From positions 9,840,909 through 9,904,908 of the forward strand of contig OZ022589.1 in NCBI GenBank assembly GCA_963669155.1: a stretch of 64,000 nt of DNA, read 5' to 3'. This stretch comes from Arbacia lixula. Its lineage: Eukaryota; Echinodermata; Echinoidea; Arbacioida; Arbaciidae. This document shows positions 11,571 to 22,400 of the stretch, one piece after another (the first letter of the stretch is position 1; each line of letters begins with the position of its first letter). The notes beneath the pieces were generated by a model. That model ran no database searches. It saw only the letters and a list, made by a program, of their open reading frames with translations, and was not told where the DNA came from. The translations under genes were made by a program, and so were the position numbers.

Positions 11571-12039
11571 TTTTAGGGTGGGTAATTTACGTGGCTAGTT
11601 CTTCCAAAATTATGGACGGCACTAGCAAGTTCTCTCTGTATAAAAAGGGACTGGCTTTACATATATTAGTCTGGGAGATAGAGGAATGTTTTATCTTTAA
11701 ATGCAAGCTCTACTGAAAAATTGTGAATTCTTGTGTGTCTTGTGCATGTATGTTCTAAAAGATATATTTTGATTAATTGCAATGAAATCTGTGTAAATAC
11801 TGATTCTGCATATTCTCAAGAAAAGAACAAATTTGTGTAATACTTTTATCTATAGCTCTATTTTTTTCTGGTAGATTCATCATGTATATAAAAAGTATTT
11901 CTTAATATGTATAAGGGTTTGGTTGGCCTTCCTATGAATATTGAACCTATCTGTGTACCAACAGTTCTCGACTACTTCCATACCTGTAAATGTTATTGAT
12001 TTATAGCTTTTCCTGCTAAATAGATGTTATGATTTTTAG

Positions 12040-12340
12040 TGTTATATTCCACATACTAAGAATGTTGCTATATGATTGGTCAAGAGTTGATCACGTGATG
12101 AGGCGTAGTTTCTCCTATCAGATCACCTGAGAGTAAAAGTTCGTTACACTCTAGGTGATAGTTGGTTTCGCTGATCTCTTCACTCCTCACAGTCCTAACG
12201 CGTGATCAATATTTTGAGTACGCGCGAAATAAAAGTGCGTTACACTCGGACTATCAGTAGCTCCTACTAGCGCGTCCTAACGCGCGTCCTAAGGCGCGTC
12301 CTATGCGCGTGTTCCCCATGGCAGCGGCTCTGGGCTAGGT
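12040..12340. repeat. CpG-rich repeat with GCGCGTCCTA units
   Basis: Stands out from AT-rich surroundings. At about 12269-12312 the units GCGTCCTAACGCGC, GTCCTAAGGCGC and GTCCTATGCGCG recur. Two phrases GTTACACTC and CTATCAG/CTATCA occur twice, suggesting an internally repeated or foldback element adjoining 12404-12600. Confidence 0.5.
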
Positions 12341-12403
12341 AGAGAAGTAAACATTACTTTTGTACGTCAAAATGTCATTTTGGGTATAGATAGTTGGTTT
12401 CAG

Positions 12404-12600
12404 ATGTGGAATATAAAGCAAATAATCAACTTTTGGTTTCAGGCAATGAGACAAACGATCACTTCCTCGGCGATCTGAATGTATACGCTATCTTTCCTCA
12501 GCTGCGCTTCGGAAAGATAGCTACATCCATATCGCCTCGGAAGTGATAGTTCGTCCCATCACCTTCACCAACGTTGATTATTTGCTTAATATCCTCACTG
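12404..12600. mobile_element. Foldback (hairpin) element
   Basis: A near-palindrome centred near 12500. The left arm GATGTGGAATATAAAGCAAA, AATCAAC, GATCACTTCCTCGGCGAT and CTATCTTTCC is answered in reverse by GGAAAGATAG, ATCGCCTCGGAAGTGATAG, GTTGATTATTTGCTTAATAT. No ORF. Confidence 0.75.
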
Positions 12601-13043
12601 CTGGTACTTTTTAAATTCCTGCAAAATCTAACAAAAATTATTCCATAAAAATACCTCTTTCTAATAGTGACTGTCCATAAATATGCTTAATTTGGGAACT
12701 AAAATCACTGAAATAATGGGAAAGGGAAGTAATATGATGTTTAGAGAAGGGAACAATTATTCCACACTTTTATGTCAAGTATGGGTGAGAATGCATGATG
12801 TTTGTTTGTGTTTTGTAAATGGAAGAAGTTCTCCCAAGCAAGGTCTTGTTGATGAATATTTCTTTTGCACTTGACACAGGCAAGATATTGTATACAACAG
12901 CTTTGTTATTGACACCTACATGTACAATCGGGTCTGACTGGTCAAATTTACTCATCTGCAATGCTGCTTCATACGTGTGAAGTTACATAAATTGCCTTCA
13001 TGATGTCTTCTAAATCCTTTGAATGATGTTGTACTTAAAATTC

Positions 13044-13049
13044 AATAAA
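13044..13049 (+). terminator. Candidate poly(A) signal, TMEM98
   Basis: AATAAA followed about 15-50 bases later by T/TG-rich sequence. It is the last such site before repeat-rich intergenic DNA. Confidence 0.35.
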
Positions 13050-13253
13050 TTTGTTTCTAAGTATATACGAAAGATAGTCTGAATTTTTCCTGCTTGTATT
13101 TTGTTGACGACTTCATGTGAACTGATCAAGAGAGACGGTGCAGTGAATCTATGCTTCATGTGGGAATTGTATGGTCAGCAGTCATGGGTAATTTGCCATG
13201 GGATTTCTGTGTATAATTGCACCAAATGAATTTAATGGCAAATTAAGATTTAA

Positions 13254-13555
13254 AGGGACAGTTCACCCAGATGTTAAGTTGGTTTCATTCAAAGCAGAAA
13301 CATGAAAGAAACATAAGTGAAGGTTTGACGAAAATCCATCAAAGGATAAGAAAGTTATGATATTTTGAAATTTCAAAGAAATTGGACACAACATAATGGG
13401 AAAGCACCTTGCATGTAACGTCACAAAATCAACAGTTTTAAAAGATCATAACTTTCTTATCTGATGACAGATTTTCATCAAACCTTCAGTAATATGTTTC
13501 TTTCATGCGTCACCTTTTATAAAAACAAAAATAATTTCAGGGTGAACTATCTCTT
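13254..13555. mobile_element. TTAA-flanked inverted-repeat element, family C copy 1
   Basis: Follows TTTAA and opens AGGGACAGTTCACCC; the right end GGGTGAACTATCTCTT is its inverted counterpart. Inner arms share CATCAAAGG/TTATC and CATGAAAG...GAAACAT phrases. Relatives are at 33093-33381, 52171-52372 (truncated) and 55502-55967. TTAA flanks suggest a piggyBac-like target preference. Confidence 0.75.
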
Positions 13556-14003
13556 GAAAGATGAGGGGTGGAAGTAGCAAAGACTACGAGACCTGAAATA
13601 TAGTGCCATCCTGCCATGACCATGCTTGGGTTCCGTTCTTATTTCACTAACAAAAAAGAAATCATCTCAAAATCATTGAAAAGTCCATCTCTAATAATGA
13701 TGGCAGAAATGTTCAGCCATGATTAATCATTACCATTATCCCTTATCGGAAAAAAATAATCTAGAAACCCCACCAATGACTGGGTGTCCCACTTACAAAA
13801 GTCATGAAACTTAATTCCAGGGTCAATCATCTCGTTCATGTAATTCCATGGGTAGTTTGTTAGATACCCTGTAATGTACACCTCACTTTTATGTTACATA
13901 AAGATCAATCATGTACTGTATCATTGCCTTAATAAAACTAAGGGTACAAATTTTAACTCGTATCCGAATGCAAGTTCCTTAAATCCTTTGTGGCATGAAC
14001 CTT

Positions 14004-14162
14004 CATTGACATAACAAAGTTGGTACTAGGTGTTAAAGAAAACATTTGCCAGTTTTGAAAAATATTAACAAACTGTAACAACTCATTGACATTTCAAAAT
14101 TGGTACTAGGCATTAAAGAAAACATTTGACAGTTTTGAAAAATATTAAACTGTAACAACTCA
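14004..14162. repeat. Two-copy 80-bp tandem duplication
   Basis: CATTGACATAACAAAGTTGG at 14004 and CATTGACATTTCAAAATTGG at 14084 begin two near-identical units that include AAAGAAAACATTTGCCAG and TTTTGAAAAATATTAA. Confidence 0.85.
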
Positions 14163-16261
14163 AGTTATGCTGAAATTGAACCCTCACATCAAAGGATGTC
14201 TAATAATTTGTTATCATTCTTCAAAACTTAAAAAAGTATCAAGTGTTTATTGAATACCTAGTATAAGCTTGACCATACTGAGACAAGAAAAAAAAAATCA
14301 AAACGATTGATTTTGTTTACACCAAACCAAGGCATTTTTAATAAGCTTAAACACACAATCCGACATACTGCATTCCCAACATGGTTCACATCAACGATAC
14401 ATGTGCACTGTAATGACATCACATCGCCAAGGAAACAACTAATTTTAAACTATTGCATCTAAGCCTAGCAACCACATAATGATAATAAACTAATATTCAA
14501 TATTGTTTCCATTCAAAATATGTTTGTTTATTGTGAATATCACAAGCTTTTTTCCATGCACTGAAAAAAAATAAAACTTTCCTAATACAAGTACCATTTT
14601 ATCACATGGTCACGCATGTTACTACTTCATAAGCAATACAAATCAAGAAAATATCTGCATCAATACTGCAACTCCAATATGAACTATTACAACCCCAGTA
14701 GCACAACACATTAGGACAACATGACTAAACAACTTGCAATGATTCAAACCTCATTTTCAAGTACCATAGTCATCCATCCCATGAGGCATGCTGGCGATAT
14801 GTCAGGCAAAATGAGGTCCTAATTACTGACAATACATTTTAGGTGAGAAGCACATTAATTTGCAGCAAAATTGCAGTCTAATTTCTTTCTGCAAATTGTA
14901 TGTTAAGCACAATGACCTTATAATTTCACACCTAAGTCACCTGTCCTGCTTCAGCATTCGTATATATAATTGAAGCTCATCAAATTGTATTTCAGTACCA
15001 GCATATACCAATTTCAGAAAAAAAGTTGCTTAAAGGTGATATAGGAAATAAAATCAAATAAATATAGTTTAGTTTTTAATTGAATGAGTTATTGAAGCAA
15101 TTTATGCAGCTAACATGCCATGAAAGTGTTCAGTTTTGTGTTTAATGAAAGTCAAATTTTACTAAATTGACTCTCTTCCTGACCCACGAAATCGCCTCAG
15201 GGAAAGTGGCGTTGTGTGTACGTCACAGCCGGAATACGCTTCACAATGACCATTGTGTATCACACCTGTTAATCCACGAGCAACTGCCATCACAGTTTCA
15301 TTAACAATGCATGATGCTTCTGGCGGAAAAGAAGCTGCGGATTGGCATGTTTGATGCACAATAACGCATCCCTTTTCTTACGTCAGACCTAAAGGCCGTT
15401 TCGGATGACAGTAGGGCAAATTTGTCCGCGAGAATACGGTGATTGTTTTCACCCTAATTTCGCTTTTTGGAAAGTGATATATTGTTTGAATGTCATCCGA
15501 GCTAATTGTATGGCTTACAAGCTTTCTGGAGATGAATATCTTCATATTTTTGGATTTTCTATGAATATCACCTTTAAACAGTCACAACAAGAAACTCTTT
15601 ATGCAAACATCAAGCCTCACACTGTCTTGCAAAATAAAGTATTACATACTTCACATGAAAATATAAATAAAATTTCTTACTTGATTAATATAAACTTATC
15701 ATAATCATAAGCCCAACCCCTCTTAACCTCTAAAGCATGCAAATGGCAAGCTACACACTCCAAAAAAGCCATAGGCCTATATGCTACTCATGAAACAAAG
15801 TACATACCGTATCTAAAAAACAGAACATTACGACAGTAACTACACTTTGCCGAATGTAACCAATATCTGGTCTGAACATATAAAAATTCTGCCATCTGAT
15901 GACTATGTTGCTAAAAATTACTTCACAAACCACAACATGGACAAAATAAATGATTTCCTTCTAAACGTAGATTACTTGCAAACAACAATAAGATTGCAGA
16001 AATGATGAAAATGCTTGGAATGTTACACTGCGAAGTATATCAAAATACTGGTATTGTTCAGCTCCTCGTCCAACATGGCAAGCAGCAATGTTTTTATCCT
16101 CCAGGGAAGATAAAACCATGAACAGTAGATGATTGGACTAAAAGTATGAACAATCAACACAGATTAGTAAAAGTTTAAGGAAGATTAGGTCAATGATCAC
16201 AAAGGTGTAGACAAAGTTATGATTAAACCACAGCATGATCACTAACCAAGAAAACTACTGC

Positions 16262-16830
16262 AATATCACACTTGCATTCCCCCCCCCCCCCTCCTAATTG
16301 GGTTACAGTTCGATATTCCGAAGGTTCGTTCATTCCAAAGGTTCGTTATTCCGACGGTTCGTAATTCTGAAACACATAAATTGCCTATACCTCAGTGCTC
16401 GTTAATCCGATAACAAAAAAGGGTTCGTTAATCCGAGCATTTGCCGCGCAACGTTCCGAATAACGAACCTTTGGTATAACGAGTGCTTCCCCCTAATTGT
16501 TATATTTTATAAGCTATTGAAGTGCTTTCATCCATTAGCTGTAAACAAGCAGAAAAAAATATTAACCCTATATTCAATAGAGCAGCTGTAAAATATGCAA
16601 ATTGTTCTTTGAACACTTAGGAGGAATAAAAAAGCCACATCCAGCTGATTTGAATAATAAAAAGGTTTTAAGAGCACACCTCAAAAAACAACAAATTCCT
16701 TCCCCTTTCCACACACTGTCTTCATAAATTCAGAATCTGCATGCAATCACTCGCAATAAAAAATGTCACCCTGTCATCTACCGCACACGATACATCAACA
16801 TTTGTCATGAATTTTTTAAAATGTCAATTT
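16262..16830. repeat. Duplicate of the FTCD 3' flank
   Basis: Shares phrases in order with about 18865-19228: ACACTTGCA plus C-run plus CTAATT, AGAGCAGC, ATGCAAATTGT, GGAATAAAAAAGCCACA, CAGCTGATTTGAATAATAAA, CTGCATGCAATCACTC and GATACATCAACATTTGT. Separation is about 2.4 kb. The original is probably the copy beside the FTCD stop codon. Confidence 0.85.
16301..16491. mobile_element. GGTTCGTTATTCCGA-type inserted element
   Basis: Lies between two copies of CCTAATTG (16293-16300 and 16492-16499). The paralogous segment at 18.9 kb has a single CCTAATT and no insert, so the insert boundaries are directly visible. The ends GGGTTACAGTTCG and, inverted, GGGAAGCACTCG are imperfect inverted repeats, and GGTTCGTTATTCCGA-like units recur internally. 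A 7-8 base target duplication fits hAT-like elements (family knowledge). Confidence 0.8.
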
Positions 16831-18118
16831 GGTTCTACTTAAGTCCATGTCAAGGAGCAAAAATGAAACACACAAACAGTACAACATATAGGAGTACTAC
16901 ACATACATGTATGGATGGATGGATGGAAAATACAAGTTTTTCTCCATGAAGTGCTTTTCTTTGGGACATGATTTAAGTCACTGCATAACCCTATGAAATA
17001 AACATCAACACTCGACTGCAGTCAAAGCTCACAATTTCACACTTCAAATGAAACTGCATGTACATCATATCAAAACAGAAGCTCAGCACTACGAAAGAAC
17101 TCCACTCAAACTATAGCATTGTTATAGCGACCGTAAGTGCAAGCAGTAAAAGCCTTTTTTTTTTCATAATGCACACTCCTTTTAACTATAAGTCACTAAA
17201 CTTATACATAAGTGGTGTATGTATGAAATCTGAACTCAAATACCAGTATATGAAATTTGCAGATCACTCCATTCAATGCAATGATTTGTCAGATCTCTAA
17301 ATATGATTCAATAACAATTCAATATAGATTCATAATTATCTTTCAGTGCGGTTAAACTTCAGTTGTTCATTACATGAAACAAAAATTCTGATTATTGATA
17401 CTATATATATTGATACACATATTTTCTCTTTGTAACACTAGCTAGATAGTGGCAGGTTCGGAAATGACGAAACCTGCTGAAAGACTTTCATTATTCTTTA
17501 TTACGCTGATAGAGATAGAAGGCACAGAGACTGTAGGATGGACTTTGCAGTGGAAGAAGAAATCTTTATCAACTCTATTCCGCTCTCTATCAGTGGTGAA
17601 GGGTAGTACTGTTCTGCAATCATCTCTGGAGTCTGGATTTGATTTAATCTCCATGGCCCAAATTAACAATGGAATATTAGATTAAGACTATGGTTTACAC
17701 AAATTTCTTGGCGTATAACCAGATACATGCACTTGATATACCGGTAGTGCATACACTTAAAAAACGTCCAATAAAGATCACGCACATTTTTTGAATAGGG
17801 AGCTAAATTCACATTAGTTACTAATAACTATGGTGTAGACCACGGTTTAGTCAATTTGATAAAAAAAAATGTGACATTCGTTGTTGGACCTTTTGTAAGT
17901 GTGTGCACTAAATCATGTGCCCTTTTTTCTGATTATGTATATGCCAAGAACTTTGCATAAAACGTGGTCCTCATCTAAAAATTATTTGTGGATTCGGGCC
18001 AATGTTTCTCTCCCTTTTAGACAATTCCTTCCTGTTATCCCGATATTAAACTAGAATGAGGTGCATAGACATGGTAGGAGTCACACCACTAATTATGGGG
18101 CCGATTGCCTTTACTACT

Positions 18119-18280
18119 ACAGTCAAACCTGTCTTAGTGGCCATCTGTCTATAGTGGCCACTAAAATAATTCCCCCGGAGAGAGATCATGTGTTAAAGAA
18201 CTTGTTTATAGCAGCCACCTGTCTATAAAGACCACAATTTTTGTTTCCCTTGGTAGGCCACTATAGACAGGTCTCACTGT
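18119..18280. mobile_element. ACAGTCAAACCTGTCT inverted-repeat element
   Basis: Left end ACAGTCAAACCTGTCT and right end AGACAGGTCTCACTGT are inverted repeats; CTATAGTGGCCAC and AGGCCACTATAG form an inner arm. ACTAC lies at both flanks. No ORF. Confidence 0.75.
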
Positions 18281-18977
18281 ACTACCCCTAACCTTTATAG
18301 ACAGGGTGGTCCATTGGCAAAAGTCATGAAACTCGACTGGAATTAGCAGCATTCAATAACATGCACGACATCTCACAGTCATAGCTTTACAAACCTTTTC
18401 CAAAGAGGTGTATTGTAGCGACCATATCTTAATTACCATATCTTACAGTATTGCAGCGATTTGTGCCGATTGCTGTCTCAGCCTCCAGGCTTTCGAAACC
18501 ATGGAGGTTTTGGATAATCCGTCCGAAACCTTGAAATCTAGCGATCGCTATATTCCCGCTCAAAGTCAGTTTCCACCTCTATTATAAGGAGGGAAATTTT
18601 CAAAAAATATTTTTCTTACATTTTCCGTGTTTTTACAAAATGTCGTTTTTGTGACCTGCAACAGGGTACCCTGTCTTTAAGTTACATTTAATCCAAATTT
18701 GATTAGGTCATACTACAATGTGAAAGGTTTGAAGTATTTCTATGAATTGTCTTTAATGACATTCATGTTATTACCAATATCCACAGTCTGGTATCAATGA
18801 ACATGCAACAAACAGATATGCTATTTATAGCAACTGTGCATAAATATGAGTCAAGTTCGCAACTTTACTAACACACTTGCACCCCCCCCCCCCCCCCCCC
18901 ACCTAATTCTTATACTTTAAAAGTTTGCTAAATACTTAAAGCAATCTGCTTACACCCATGCATAAGTACACAAGATA

Positions 18978-18983
18978 TTTATT
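18978..18983 (-). terminator. Candidate poly(A) signal, FTCD
   Basis: AATAAA on the minus strand about 335 bases beyond the FTCD stop codon. It is the nearest such hexamer; use is not proven. Confidence 0.4.
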
Positions 18984-19317
18984 CTGCATTCAGAAGAGCA
19001 GCCACACATTATGCAAATTGTCCTTTGTAACCTAATAAGGAATAAAAAAGCCACAATCCAGCTGATTTGAATAATAAACGGAGTTCAACACCTCAAAAAA
19101 TGTATTTCCTTCATCCCATTTCCACATGCTGTCTTCCCAAATTCAAAATCTGCATGCAATCACTCACGACAAGACAATGCCAACCTGACACCTACCGTAC
19201 AAGATACATCAACATTTGTAAGGATTTTGGTAGAACCTAACAATACCCTCTCTCACACACACATCTCGTATACCAATGAATACCATCACATCAGTTCAAA
19301 CCGTACACAGCATCTCT

Positions 19318-19404
19318 TCACTCTGTGCGATCAGCGGCAATCTGTAACACCTCTTTAGCGCCATCTTGTGCCGCTTGCAGGAAAGCCTCAATGTCTTCCT
19401 TCGC
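19318..19404 (-). CDS. ftcd: FTCD exon 14 (terminal)
   Basis: Acceptor ATCACAG; encodes [20 protein letters not shown] then QIAADRTE and TGA (19318-19320). It is the C-terminal helix of the deaminase half, diverged in sequence but matching in length. Confidence 0.9.
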   Translation of the reverse strand, partial: AKEDIEAFLQAAQDGAKEVLQIAADRTE

Positions 19405-22400
19405 CTGTGATATATCGTGAGAAAGAATATTACACATATCATTGTCACCTGTTGAGTTGCAACAATGATCCTTATTAAACATAAAAGTCATGTCATGTAC
19501 TACTAAAACACATAAAAGAGATAAAACACAAAACACGAGTGATCCTGTATGAATTATTTTTGCTGTAAATACACATTAAAACTCATTCACATTAATTGCA
19601 CTTTGTAAGGAATTTAAAATGTATTCATAGCCTGTCGCCTATTATCCGTACAACAGATTACGCAGGAGTCATGCTTTTCAGTATCTTAGGAGAAAAAAGC
19701 CAGTGAGCTCCGTAAAGAGGAGGTTAATAATGAAGCGTACCTTGTCCTTGTATGCCTGGTCAGTGATGCTTGGGAGATTGATCATGACATTGTGATACGC
19801 CCCCCACACTGCCAGCTCCATTGCCCTGGCTCCAACCTGCCAACAAAGAAAGACACACATCAAATGATAACATTACTGCATTTTGGAGGATCTCCATGGT
19901 ATCACTACATATGCCTAGGCGTAACACATGATTGTTCTCTACATAAAAAAAAATCACACCCTTTTCGCGCTGTTTCAAGGACATTTTCCACGATGTTCGC
20001 CTCTTCTTACACAATAACTTATCTGTAACAAAAGCACCTTTTTTGTAACATTTGAAGAATACAAAAAAACTCCTTCTTTTTAATTATTATAGGGAGCAGA
20101 ATGGGGAAAGAAAAGTGTACAGATGCAATGTCTACAGTCGGCCTTATGCATCGCACGCATCGGTTCGTCGCCATGAGCAGGACGTCCATGCACCCGAATA
20201 CCAGTGCGAACGATGCTCGTATAGAACGGGCCACAAGAGGGACCTGGAGAAGCACTATGGGCAGCACGCTACTCTCGTGGCTCCGGAGCCAATACACACG
20301 AAAACGTCTGTCAGAGCTCCCACCAAGGAAAGGGCTGGGACAAATTCAGCAGAGGCAGGTTGCCTGTCCATAGGGACAAGTCGCCTAGGAGGAGCCGTTC
20401 AGTGACCCTGATCACTGCGACCAAAGAAAGAGGTCTTGCTTACAAAAGCCAGATGCCTGTGCACAGAGATAGATCGCCTAAAAGAAGCCATTCGCAGACT
20501 CTGAGCACTGCTACCAAAGACGAGATCAGTTTAGCGGAAGCAGGTCACCGGTACGTAGCGACAAGTCGCCTAGGAGAAGCTGTTCGCCAACCCCGCCAAG
20601 CAAAACCAACCAGGGAAGGCAGAGCAGAAGCTGGTCGCCTGTGGCCCGCAGTGCAACTCCACTGCTGGATGAAACAGGCTGAGGCTGCAGATCCCGTGGG
20701 GTTGCTCGACTTGATCGATAATAATCGATCAATAATCGTTTGATCTCATCTTATCTCACCATACAATCGATTACACCCGGGAAATAGGTTGTTGAAGTCT
20801 TAAGGGGCAGTCAAATTATAAAGAAGGAGGTTAATGGAACTTAAGTAATTCTTTAATAATTCTGTTATGTAGAACATAACACAGAAATTTTTTTAGAGCC
20901 ATCTGTCAAGGAACAAGAGGGTTATGGAGTATGGCATTATGTTTTAAGTGGTAGTCACTGTCACAAGTGAAAGGTGAATTGTCTTTTTGTTTTCTTTGTG
21001 TAGTTGAGCTAATTGATTCAGGTTTATTGTAAAGGATCTGCATGTACTCTCAGCAGCCTCATGTGTTCAGTTAATTAATTCAGGTTTGTTGTAAGAATTC
21101 TGCGCTCACAGTAGCGAACGTTTGAATAGTTTTGACGTAGTGAAAAGGTGGAAGAATGTTAACTGTAAAGGTGAAGCTTTGAGCTATCTCTTAATGTGTG
21201 TTCTCTGACCAGTAAGTGATAGAGTTATTTTATCACTAGCAAGAAGGCAATTTGCTTCTCAGTGGGCGCCACGCCCTTAGTCAGAAAGCAGACAATATGA
21301 TTTTAGCTTTCGTTGGAGCCAGTTGTGTTTCTTGCAAGTGTGCAACATCGGCGTTTTGTTGCAAACTGCCATTAGATTCTACTTACGTTAATTTGTACCA
21401 TTCTTACTTACTTTGTTGTGAAGATACAGCTCTAGGGCACATTTCGGAGATTAATTCTTACTGCAGAACTCACGTGCGGTGGTAAGCACAAATTCAACAT
21501 CTTATTTCATTAAGTCTGTAAGTTAATGATAACTTGTGATTCGTACAATCATTACAAACACACGCCTAATCCGTGCAAAGCCAAATTCCGCTACAATATA
21601 TGTGCGCTCCAGTCTGGTTCTTTGATGAAACACCACATTTAAAGTGAATGACCTACCTGGATATCTGACTTGCACTGTATGTTACCGTAGCGAGACATCT
21701 CTTTCATCGTATCCCAGCATGCATTTACTGTTAGAGCGACGTTCATGGGGACCGCAACCGCATCCGTCATGGCAACAGCAATGCTCTGATCCCGGCTGGA
21801 AACAAGTGGGACACAGGGGATGTAAGGGGTAGAAGTGACAAAGACTACAACTTCTATGGAAAGCTTGAATTTGACTGGATGTTGAGTAGTGTAACCATGG
21901 TAGTAACCATTGATGACTGGGTTACCATAAATGGTAAGCAACGGGGCCCTGGAACGACCATTGTTGGCTCCCATTTTTAGTCTATTGCAGGATAATAAGG
22001 AAGGAATCATCTAAAAATCAATGAAAAGAAACAAAATCCGTCTCTGATGATGATGGCAGAGCCATGATTACGGCCTGTACTCATTACCATTTTGCCTTAC
22101 CAGAAAGAAATTGATTTAGAAACCCCATCAGTGTTTAATTTCCACCGTAGGAAAATTGTATTGCCCATAACTCTAATTCTAATTCTTAAATTGGTATTCA
22201 TCACCATAACTTGAAGTTTCAAAGACAAATTATATGCCAGGGCCCCGTAACATAAAGGTTTGCGATGAATCTAAAAATGGCAATGGCCAATCAACATATC
22301 ATTGTTGCATGCGTTTTTTGTTCAAAAGACTGACCAGTAACCAATCAGAATTTATCTTTCAAATTTACAATTGATTGCAAACCTTATGTTACAGAGCCCA

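Larger units (their letters stand above)
8298..13065 (+). other. Probable TMEM98 3' UTR and flank
   Basis: No coding exon is recognisable on either strand. Poly(A) signal hexamers AATAAA lie at 8854-8859, 9482-9487 and 13044-13049. The last is followed by a T/G-rich stretch and is the most plausible end if the 3' UTR is long. Segments 8300-11000 are mostly unique AT-rich sequence, which fits a UTR better than an old repeat field. The true end cannot be decided from sequence alone. Confidence 0.4.
13066..19317. other. Convergent intergenic region / FTCD 3' flank
   Basis: Between the ends of TMEM98 and FTCD, which point toward each other. It holds one AGGG-ended element (13254-13555), a segment related to 21995-22125 (13655-13780), an 80-bp tandem pair (14004-14162), a duplicated FTCD flank (16262-16830) with an insertion in it, and an ACAGTCAAACC element (18119-18280). 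The stretches 14170-16260 and 16870-18110 show no gene. Confidence 0.5.
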
